From: Mesorhizobium sp. STM 4661
GTDB taxonomy: Bacteria; Pseudomonadota; Alphaproteobacteria; Rhizobiales; Rhizobiaceae
Reading direction: 5' to 3'
NCBI RefSeq assembly: GCF_000359125.1
Contig: NZ_CAAF010000059.1
Coordinates: forward strand, 1-44,200
Length of the DNA stretch: 44,200 nt
This document shows positions 1-6,602 of the stretch, piece by piece. How positions within the stretch are numbered: position 1 is the stretch's first letter; each line of letters opens with the position of its first letter. The notes under the pieces were generated by a model. It saw nothing but the letters and a program-made list of their open reading frames with translations. It made no database searches and was not told where the DNA came from. A program made the translations under genes and the position numbers.

Positions 1-1033
1 AGGCACTTTGCGCTTTGCGGCCGACATACTCGCTATACAGCCGCTGCTGATTCATGACGTCACGCTTCGGAGCAACCCCGAACATTCGGGAATATTCGCG
101 GCTGAACTGAGACGCGCTTTCATAGCCGACATGGTAGGCAGCCTCCGTCACGTTTGCATCCTCTGTCACCATCATGCGTCGCGCCTCAATAAGGCGTAGC
201 TGCTTCTGGAACTGAAGCGGCGTCATGGAGGTCAGCGCCTTAAAGTGCTGATGGAACGACGATGGGCTCATTCGCGCCGCTTCGGCCAATTGTTCCACAC
301 GCAGCGTCTGGGCGATGTCCGCATGCATTAGGTAGAGGGCTTTGACAACACGGGCGGCGTTCGTTTCGGGCACGGCCAGCTTGCAGAGTTCGCCGCCATT
401 CGGGCCGCTCAGAAGCCAGTAGCAGATCTCGCGCATGACAGACGGGTAGAGGATCGGAATCGCCTTTGGTGTCTCGCACATCCGGATAAGGCGCAGGACG
501 CACTCCGCCAGAGGTTCGTCGACCCGACGCACGAACATGCAGGGACCGGGGCTGGTGGACGGCGCGGGCGGCGTGTCCATTTGTTCCAGCACGTCCCTTA
601 TCACCGCCACGTCGAGATCTATCGTGACGCCGGTATAGGGCAGGTCTGGACTCGCCTCGACGATCCGTCCGGTGGCCGGCATTGCCATGCCGACGGCCAG
701 ACATTCCATCGTGCCGTAACGAAGCGTCTCCTCACCGAAGTTGATTTCTTTCGCCCCCTGGATCACGACGCAGATCGACGGTTTGTAGATCTGCCGCATG
801 GGCAGCCTTTCCTGAAAGGAACGGAGGATGTGGACGGCGCCGATCTGTGTCGGAAACAGACCCTGACCACCGCCCTGGGCCTCGACATAGGCAGTGACTG
901 CCACCAGCAGCGATGACGACACGCGGACCTCCGGTTGGATGCGAGGCCAGCGCAGCACGCGCCCCTCAGCCGGCACTGTATCGCCGCTTGTAGGAATAGG
1001 CAAGTTTATTGAGGTATCGGGTATTCTGGTCAT
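1..1033 (-). CDS. AraC-family transcriptional regulator (3' end beyond window)
   Basis: DNA-binding regulator, read by translating the reverse strand from the ATG at 1033. About 344 codons are open and no stop is reached before the left edge. The N-terminal ~200 residues fit the AraC_N cupin-like sensor type (stretches FQERLPMRQIYKPSICVVIQG and GVTIDLDVAV). The C-terminal ~110 residues are a clear double helix-turn-helix: SPSSFHQHFKALTSMTPLQF, then VTEAAYHVGYESASQFSREY with the typical end FGVAPKRD. The HTH is complete, so little is missing. An AGGAAG ribosome site lies just upstream of the start. The gene is divergent from the MFS exporter with 53 bp between starts, a layout typical of a local regulator controlling an efflux gene and itself. 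The ligand is unknown. Confidence 0.9.
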   Translation of the reverse strand, partial: MTRIPDTSINLPIPTSGDTVPAEGRVLRWPRIQPEVRVSSSLLVAVTAYVEAQGGGQGLFPTQIGAVHILRSFQERLPMRQIYKPSICVVIQGAKEINFGEETLRYGTMECLAVGMAMPATGRIVEASPDLPYTGVTIDLDVAVIRDVLEQMDTPPAPSTSPGPCMFVRRVDEPLAECVLRLIRMCETPKAIPILYPSVMREICYWLLSGPNGGELCKLAVPETNAARVVKALYLMHADIAQTLRVEQLAEAARMSPSSFHQHFKALTSMTPLQFQKQLRLIEARRMMVTEDANVTEAAYHVGYESASQFSREYSRMFGVAPKRDVMNQQRLYSEYVGRKAQSA

Positions 1034-1035
1034 TG

Positions 1036-1082
1036 GACACTTCCTCTAGCTTGATGGCGCCAACTAAAGCCAGGGAAGTGTC
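1036..1082. promoter_or_regulatory. Nested palindrome between divergent araC-type and MFS genes, probable operator
   Basis: A perfect 9-bp inverted repeat, GACACTTCC at 1036-1044 and GGAAGTGTC at 1074-1082, surrounds an 8-bp palindrome TGGCGCCA at 1055-1062. The inner palindrome is centred within half a base of the outer one. It fills the whole space between the two start codons, and its outer arms overlap both ribosome-binding sites. Such symmetry is expected of a regulator-binding site or an mRNA structure. Binding by the neighbouring AraC protein is inference. Part of the symmetry could simply arise because two divergent Shine-Dalgarno sites face each other. Confidence 0.5.
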
Positions 1083-1086
1083 AAGC

Positions 1087-2403
1087 ATGACAGAAACCGC
1101 CGCTTCGTCAATAGATAATCCCAGTGTAGCGTCCCCTATATCTAATGCGAGCGGCGATGAATACGTGCAGGGATGGCGTGTTGTCGCGACACTTTCTGCA
1201 CTGTTCCTTGTAAGCATGATCTCCCAGATCGACAGAATGTTGCCGTTCATTATGGCAGAAGCGATCAAGACCGATCTGTCTCTCAGCGATACACAGATCG
1301 GCTTGGTCACCGGGATTGCCTTCGCGGTATGCTATACGCTCCTGTCCTTGCCGCTCGCCCGGGTCTCCGATCGAGGATCGCCCCGGTTTGTTCTCGTTTC
1401 GTGCGCCCTGGTCTGGAGCGCGATGACCGCGCTTGGCGGCATCGCCGCGAGCTTCCTGTTCCTGGCTTTCACACGCTTCGGCGTCGCGTTCGGCGAGGCC
1501 GGCGCAACCCCTGCCGGACACGCGATCATAGCGCGGAAAATCAGGCCCGAGCGTCGCGGACTGGCGATCGGCCTGTTCGCCCTGGGCATCCCGCTCGGCA
1601 CCATGGTGGGATTCGCCGTTGGCGGCGCGATCAGCGACACGCTGGGCTGGCGTGCCGCGCTGATCGGCGCCGGAAGCATCGGGGGACTAATTGCCCTGCT
1701 AACCTTCGTTTTCGTCGGACCGACCCCGCCGCTTGAGCGCACAGCAGCCAGCAGCCAGCCCTTCCTGCGATCGAGCCTGCAACTGCTTTCATCGCCGGGA
1801 TTCCGTTGGCTGTTCGTCGGAGCGGTCATCAGCGGTTTCGCAGCAGCACCGTTCTACGCTTTTGCCACGACCTTTCTCATCCGCTCCCACGGATACACAG
1901 CCAGCGAGGCTGGCCTCGCCTTCGGTCTGCTGCAGGGCTTGATGGGCATCATCGGAACGCTCGTGGGCGGACGCCTGTTCGACCGTGCCGTTCGCTCCGG
2001 CACCGGAAGGGTGCTTGGACCTCCCGGTGTTCTCTTCCTGATCGCCAGTGTGACGATGACCGCGGCGTTGTTCGCGCCGATCGGATGGATCTCGATACTG
2101 CTTCTGGTCCCGACCATGCTGTCCTTCGCGTTCCTGCTGCCATGGGGGTTCGGCGCCGCGCACCTTGTGGCCGGTAAAGGCAAGGAGGCGATGGCGACGA
2201 GCCTCGTGATGATCGGGTCCGGCCTTCTGGGTCCGGCGCTCGGGCCTCTCATCGTCGGCATGATCAGCGATGCGGCAACAGCGGCGCAAATTCCCAACGG
2301 CCTCGGACTTGGGCTGCTGACCGTCCCGGTCGCAAGCATCCTGACCGGCCTCGCCATGCTGATCGCAAACCGGCGCATCGCCGTCTCGCTTCGGCAGCGG
2401 TGA
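1087..2403 (+). CDS. Major facilitator superfamily exporter
   Basis: A 438-residue inner-membrane transporter with about 12 hydrophobic segments, of the size and pattern of drug/metabolite:H+ antiporters. The loop between TM2 and TM3 carries PLARVSDRGSPRFVL, the MFS signature region. The chosen start is the ATG at 1087, preceded by GGGAAG. An upstream in-frame start at 1009 would overlap the divergent regulator's start codon and is rejected. The divergent AraC-type gene and the downstream short-chain dehydrogenase (67 bp away, same strand) suggest an inducible export or detoxification unit. The substrate cannot be read from the sequence. Confidence 0.9.
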   Translation: MTETAASSIDNPSVASPISNASGDEYVQGWRVVATLSALFLVSMISQIDRMLPFIMAEAIKTDLSLSDTQIGLVTGIAFAVCYTLLSLPLARVSDRGSPRFVLVSCALVWSAMTALGGIAASFLFLAFTRFGVAFGEAGATPAGHAIIARKIRPERRGLAIGLFALGIPLGTMVGFAVGGAISDTLGWRAALIGAGSIGGLIALLTFVFVGPTPPLERTAASSQPFLRSSLQLLSSPGFRWLFVGAVISGFAAAPFYAFATTFLIRSHGYTASEAGLAFGLLQGLMGIIGTLVGGRLFDRAVRSGTGRVLGPPGVLFLIASVTMTAALFAPIGWISILLLVPTMLSFAFLLPWGFGAAHLVAGKGKEAMATSLVMIGSGLLGPALGPLIVGMISDAATAAQIPNGLGLGLLTVPVASILTGLAMLIANRRIAVSLRQR

Positions 2404-2470
2404 CCGCTGAACGCGGCCACGGCCGTACCCCGCACGCCTTCACCTCAATCTCAACAATGGAGACTGTTCG

Positions 2471-3322
2471 ATGCCTGACACCGATAACTCCCGCCGCACG
2501 TTCCTGGCGCTTACTGCTGCTGCTCCGGCGGCCCTCGCCCTCGGAGGCGCGGCTTCGGCGCAAACTTCCGATGCCGGCCCTAGCGCCCTGCCCGGTGCCG
2601 GCCGGGCCGCTGTCGTCACCGGCTCGTCGCGCGGCATTGGCGCCGCCACCGCCCGCCGCCTGGCGCGCGACGGCTACGCCGTGACGGTGAACTATCTCAC
2701 CAACCGCGAGCTGGCAGCGCAGGTCGTGCGCGACATCGAGGCGGACGGCGGACGCGCCATCGTTCGCCAAGCGGACGTAGCTGATCCGGCCATGGTCAAG
2801 GCCCTGTTCGACGCCAACGACGAGGCCTTCGGCGGGGTGGACGTGGTGGTCAACAATGCCGGGATCATGAATGTTGGCCCTTTCGCGCAGATGACCGACG
2901 AGGCCTTCGACCGGATGATCGCAACCAATGTGAAGGGCAGCTTCAATGTGCTGCGCGAGGCGGCACGGCGCGTCCGCGATAGTGGGCGGATCATCAGCCT
3001 GAGCTCGAGCATCATCCAGATGAAGCCCCCAGGCACCGGCGCCTACTCAGTCACCAAGGCGGCGCAGGAGATCTACTCCAGCGTTCTCGCCAAGGAACTG
3101 GCCGGTCGCAACATCTCGGTCAACGCCGTAGCGCCCGGCGCGGTCGACACCCAGCTCCTGCGCCAGCACGGAGAGGAAGCGCTCCGAGGTATTCCGGAGC
3201 AGACGCCTCTTCGTCGTTTGGGCCAGCCCGAGGACATCGCCAACGTCATCGCCCTTCTTTGCTCTCAGGACGGCGCATGGATCGATGGTCAAAACGTCTT
3301 CGCGAATGGCGGCATCGTTTGA
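2471..3322 (+). CDS. Short-chain dehydrogenase/reductase with Tat-type leader
   Basis: NAD(P)-dependent oxidoreductase of the classical SDR family, 283 residues. Residues 1-31 look like a twin-arginine signal: SRRTFLAL followed by an Ala-rich hydrophobic stretch ending near ASAQ. The SDR core starts at about residue 45. The cofactor loop is TGSSRGIGAA, then NNAG, the catalytic Ser region ISLSSS, and Tyr-x3-Lys in AYSVTKAAQE. The closing INGQ-like turn appears as IDGQNVFANGG. A GGAGA ribosome site lies 7 bases before the ATG. Most SDRs are cytoplasmic, so a Tat leader implies export of the folded, cofactor-loaded enzyme. It probably forms a unit with the preceding exporter. The substrate is unknown. 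Confidence 0.85.
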   Translation: MPDTDNSRRTFLALTAAAPAALALGGAASAQTSDAGPSALPGAGRAAVVTGSSRGIGAATARRLARDGYAVTVNYLTNRELAAQVVRDIEADGGRAIVRQADVADPAMVKALFDANDEAFGGVDVVVNNAGIMNVGPFAQMTDEAFDRMIATNVKGSFNVLREAARRVRDSGRIISLSSSIIQMKPPGTGAYSVTKAAQEIYSSVLAKELAGRNISVNAVAPGAVDTQLLRQHGEEALRGIPEQTPLRRLGQPEDIANVIALLCSQDGAWIDGQNVFANGGIV

Positions 3323-3329
3323 TGTGCGA

Positions 3330-3357
3330 CGCTGCCGGCATGTCCACGCCGGCAGCG
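3330..3357. terminator. GC-rich hairpin after the SDR gene, terminator-like
   Basis: A perfect 10-bp stem, CGCTGCCGGC at 3330-3339 and GCCGGCAGCG at 3348-3357, with an 8-base loop, starts 8 bases after the dehydrogenase stop codon. No T-tract follows, so it is a weak intrinsic terminator or an mRNA-stabilising hairpin. A smaller 6-bp hairpin (CTTGGC/GCCAAG, 3434-3449) lies before the next gene. Confidence 0.5.
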
Positions 3358-3510
3358 CGCGGCTCTGGCGCATAGAACGATAGACGATCTGGATGCAGCG
3401 CACCCGTGAAGTACCACCAAGGCTGCCTCGGAACTTGGCTCCTGCCAAGCGGCGCCTTCGGTGGCCGTGCCCATCCCCTGCCGCACCATTTAACTGACGA
3501 GGAAAAGCCG

Positions 3511-4152
3511 ATGGATTTTGACCCGATAGGTGCAGTCATGGCGTGGATCAGCGTCTACGGCCTCATAGGTCTTTTTGCCGTCGCCCTATCGGAACGCTTT
3601 GTACCGGTGCTCCCTTCTTATGGGCTGCTTCTGGCCGTGGGCATCGCCGCGGCCGACGGCACCTGATCGCTACCAAGCGCGTTCCTCGCGACGACCACGG
3701 GCAGCATCTTCGGATGCGCCGCGTGTTTCTACATTGTCGGGAGGATGGGAAACGCGCGAACGACGATCCTGCTGAACAGGGCTGGTCGGCTCTTCGGGAT
3801 GTCCGCCGATCGCATCGAGCGCGGGATCGCTTCCTTCCGCGGGAACCAGACCGCGCTGGCCTTCGCGCTCCAGCTCGTGCCGACCGTCAGGCTCTTCGCT
3901 CCGGCCTTCGCCGCTCTCCTGCGGGGGAACGCCCGCAGTGTCCTGACCGCCTCGGCGGCCGGCATTGCGGTCTGGAACGGCCTGTTCATCGCCATTGGAT
4001 TCTACGCTTCGCATTCGATCGAGACGGCGAATACGACGGTCCTCGCCCTGGTTGCTCTCGGCTGCCTGCTCGTTACGGAGGCAGCCCTGTTCTGGATCGC
4101 ACGATGGGTTCGAGCCCGCCGCAAACCGGGTGCAGCGCTATGCGCGACCTGA
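3511..4152 (+). pseudogene. DedA/VTT-family membrane protein interrupted by one in-frame TGA
   Basis: DedA-family (SNARE-associated, VTT domain) inner-membrane protein, about 213 codons, in one continuous frame with a single internal stop. Residues 1-51 (MDFDPIGAVMAWISVYGLIG and VPVLPSYGLLLAVG) match the family N-terminus with its proline-containing re-entrant region. TGA falls at 3664-3666. The same frame then reads SLPSAFLATTTGSIFGCAAC and continues through LQLVPTVRLFAPAFAALLRG to the stop at 4150-4152. Many family members have tryptophan before the Leu-Pro at this place, so a TGG-to-TGA change is the simplest cause. Either the gene is newly inactivated, or a short fragment plus restart at 3745 is made, or there is a base-call error. 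A methyltransferase gene follows. Confidence 0.75.
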
Positions 4153-4219
4153 TGACCCCTCGCAGCGGCACGCAATCGGCCGCGCCGCCGATCCAAAAAC
4201 GTGTTCGAGATCATTTCCG

Positions 4220-4852
4220 ATGAAGCAACAGCGTATGGCCGAGGCGTTCGGCTTCTTTCAAGCGTGGCTCAAGAACCCTTTGCGCGTGGCCGCCGTCGCG
4301 CCGTCAGGACGTGCGCTGGCCAGCCTCATCACTTCCGAAATCTCGCGCGACACCGGGCCGGTGATCGAGCTTGGGCCGGGCACCGGCGCGTTCACGCGCG
4401 CGCTGATCGCCCGTGGTGTCAAACAGGAAGACCTCGCCCTGATCGAGTTCGGGTCCGAGTTCGCCGCTGCGCTCCACTTCCACTATCCGAAAGCGCGCAC
4501 GCTCTGGATGGACGCCGCTCGCCTGCGGACCGTCGACCTCTTCGACGGGAGGCAAGCCGGCGCCGTCGTAAGCGGACTGCCCCTGCTGTCGATGCCGCCC
4601 CGGAAGGTGATTGCGATCCTGACGGGCGCATTCCGTAAGATGGGACCGGACGCCGCGTTCTATCAGTTCACCTACAGCCCACGTTGCCCGGTTCCGCTCA
4701 GATTGCTGGATCATCTTGGGCTCGAAGCGGAGCGGATCGGCGGGACGTTCGCCAACTTACCTCCTGCGGCGGTCTACCGGATCAGGCGCAGGCATCCCAT
4801 CCCTTTCCACCTTGTCCGCTTCTCATCGCGGCAGCATGTGCCTGTTGCGTAA
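4220..4852 (+). CDS. PmtA-like SAM-dependent methyltransferase (phospholipid N-methyltransferase family)
   Basis: A 210-residue class I methyltransferase. The leader KNPLRVAAVAPSGRALASLI and the SAM-binding motif I VIELGPGTGAFTRALI are typical of the rhizobial phospholipid N-methyltransferase / rRNA adenine dimethylase-like group, followed by the acidic loop IEFGSEFAAAL. Pmt enzymes convert phosphatidylethanolamine towards phosphatidylcholine at the membrane. This assignment is by family resemblance only. The ATG at 4220 starts where homology starts; longer in-frame starts would run through the preceding gene. The ribosome site is weak. It follows the broken DedA gene, and both are envelope-lipid related families. 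Confidence 0.75.
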   Translation: MKQQRMAEAFGFFQAWLKNPLRVAAVAPSGRALASLITSEISRDTGPVIELGPGTGAFTRALIARGVKQEDLALIEFGSEFAAALHFHYPKARTLWMDAARLRTVDLFDGRQAGAVVSGLPLLSMPPRKVIAILTGAFRKMGPDAAFYQFTYSPRCPVPLRLLDHLGLEAERIGGTFANLPPAAVYRIRRRHPIPFHLVRFSSRQHVPVA

Positions 4853-5231
4853 AGATGGCGGAGGCGCGACCTGTCCAACATGAATCCGGTAACGCCGTAG
4901 AACGTCGGCAGAGAAGAACGGCTCGGTCGGGGGCGCATGCCTGACCTCACGCTCGATCTACGTTTCCTGCGCTATGCGATCGTCACATCCAGGTGGTCAA
5001 CATCGACTTGGCGCTTGCTCAGCCGCGACCCGGCCTGCCCGCAGCCCCACGGCGACATTGGCCGACGTGCAGGCCGCGGGCAAGTGCGAGATCCCGGTTC
5101 GACCCAGAGCTGTCGACATCCATACTGGTCTTTGACCGGCTGACTTCCTTCCCGCTTGGCAAGCCGTGGAGCAAGAAGGTGCCGGTGCGTTGCCGAACCC
5201 TTGACGCCGGAATGGTCCAGCGCGACGAAGC
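4853..5231 (+). other. Gene-poor stretch with a possible LysR-type N-terminal remnant
   Basis: No intact gene is seen. From 4937 a short frame reads MPDLTLDLRFLRYAIVTS, which resembles the first residues of many LysR-type regulators (LDLRYLRYA...). The helix-turn-helix that should follow is absent and the frame becomes low-complexity Arg/Pro-rich, so at most a decayed fragment remains. Nothing else is recognised up to the dehydrogenase fragment at 5232. Confidence 0.25.
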
Positions 5232-5546
5232 GTGAGGTTGGCAGTCGACCTCGAGCGTACCGTTGAATCGATCTCAGGCGTTTGCACAGTAGGCAGCGAT
5301 TTCCGGCTGTCCTACGGCGTGAAGTACGGGCCGTTCGCGCTCATGGACAAGGTTGGCCTTCACACAATTCTCAAGGTCGAGGAGCGCTACTACGACTTGA
5401 CCGGGGACCCGTCCGACAGGCCACCCTCAGTTCTTGTGGACCTCGTGAAGGCAGGAAAGCTCGGCGAGGCTACCAACGCCGGATTTTATACCTACCCCAA
5501 TCCGAGGTACCAGAAGGATGGATGGCTTGAAGGCCTCGATTCATGA
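5232..5546 (+). pseudogene. C-terminal fragment of a 3-hydroxyacyl-CoA dehydrogenase
   Basis: From about residue 29 the 104-residue frame matches the C-terminal substrate-binding domain of 3-hydroxyacyl-CoA dehydrogenases: YGVKYGPFALMDKVGL, then DRPPSVLVDLVKAGKLG and GFYTYPNPRYQ. The Rossmann NAD-binding domain (about 190 residues) and its catalytic His are missing upstream. This is therefore a remnant, not an active enzyme of beta-oxidation or hydroxybutyrate metabolism. The first 28 residues of the frame have no recognisable similarity and the start codon is doubtful. Confidence 0.6.
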
Positions 5547-5958
5547 TTTTCTTCCGCCCCGGTTCTCCATCCTTCCGGCAGCGCCTGCGGTCATCGAAGC
5601 ATTCAAGCCCTACTCAGAACGCCGAAGAGGTCCTTCGGATCTGCAAGATTCGGGACGAGATCGAGCCTTTCATGCATTTCCGATTGATTGAGATATCAAT
5701 TTCGGCGCATCCGGCTGCGCTGCAATGTCACCCAATGGTCCCGATCCATAGCTCTGCGGCTTCGATGCTATCCCGCCAGGAGGCCCGGCGCCTCAAAGGC
5801 CGGATATGCGGTGCCCCTTCAATGGCTTAACAGGGTCGCAATGAGGTTTGTCGCCATAGAATGGGGAGCCGCCGGCCGAAGCCTGTGCGGTGGTAGTTAA
5901 AATGTCATTAGGCCACGGTAAGGTAGCTCACGTCAAAGTTGCTGCCTGGAGGCCATCG
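5547..5958. other. Intergenic stretch with no recognised gene
   Basis: Short frames occur here (for example 5543-5830), but none has a recognised motif, a good ribosome site or coherent codon usage. Given the dehydrogenase fragment next to it, this is probably decayed coding DNA. Confidence 0.4.
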
Positions 5959-6306
5959 ATGCAGACGTATCTTGTTGAGCGAATGGAAGGCGATGATGTG
6001 ATCGCGGGTCATATCATCAACGCGCCAAGCCCATTCAGGGCTGCGTCTATGGCGACGGATCAACACATTACGCTGCGAACGTGGGAGAAGGATTGGGTCC
6101 GTGTGACGGACGAAAATCGGGGGCAGATCTTTGCATATTGCTTTGTCTCTAGCGGATACGCCGCTAATGGCGCGCGGTCTGACAACAAACGGGATAAGCC
6201 GGAGTTTGCGGCGGAGTGTCGGCAGTCCAGCCCTCTATTCCCTGCCCAGCTCCATGCGTCCAAAACAGCACCTCGCCCTTTTGCCGACAAAAAGAAAATG
6301 ACCTGA
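5959..6306 (+). CDS. Small hypothetical protein
   Basis: A possible 115-residue protein starting MQTYLVERMEGDDVIAGHI. Its first ~70 residues look like a real compact domain (mixed hydrophobic and polar residues, Trp-containing TWEKDWVRVTDE, then GQIFAYCF). The last ~45 residues are Lys/Pro-rich and less convincing, possibly a read-out after a frameshift. I do not recognise the family. The frame is open further upstream to 5890, but the ATG at 5959 begins the protein-like part. An opposite-strand frame covers the same bases, so the coding status is uncertain. Confidence 0.35.
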   Translation: MQTYLVERMEGDDVIAGHIINAPSPFRAASMATDQHITLRTWEKDWVRVTDENRGQIFAYCFVSSGYAANGARSDNKRDKPEFAAECRQSSPLFPAQLHASKTAPRPFADKKKMT

Positions 6307-6602
6307 TGCATGTCGCGCAAGAGCAAGCTTTCGGGCTTGACCCGAGGGTGCGCAGCGGTTTGCGACGACGACATGCTTAAGACAAGAACCTAAAGCGTCG
6401 CCTGAATCCGGACGCGCCGCGCTTTAGCGCGAGGTCACACTGGCCGGAAGACCAGGCGCGATTACCCATATCGGGTATAAGCCCTGTCGGACGCACGGTC
6501 AGCCGAAGGCTGCCTTGTGGACATCGCGGCATCATCAGAATGATCGATGAAAAGGTTTCGACGGAGCGCGATAAGTGACCCTAACCTCAGCGTGGGCCAC
6601 TC
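6307..6602. other. Leader region of the A-T-TE operon
   Basis: This stretch of 296 bases without a gene holds a palindromic element (6390-6427) and must contain the promoter of the operon starting at 6603. No convincing -35/-10 pair could be picked by eye. Confidence 0.4.
6390..6427. repeat. Rhizobial-type intergenic palindromic element
   Basis: CTAAAGCG at 6390-6397 pairs perfectly with CGCTTTAG at 6420-6427, and a nested GCGTC (6395-6399) / GACGC (6411-6415) can also pair. The local text (taaagcg...gaatccgg...gctttag) resembles short palindromes scattered between genes in Mesorhizobium and relatives. Copy number cannot be judged from one window. Confidence 0.45.

Noticed and set aside
240..704. 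154-codon minus-strand frame
   Set aside because: Shadow of the AraC-family gene, which reads in another minus frame with clear HTH motifs.
3664..3666. Selenocysteine codon in the DedA-type gene
   Set aside because: No catalytic Cys is expected there, no SECIS-like hairpin was seen directly after, and Trp is the natural residue.
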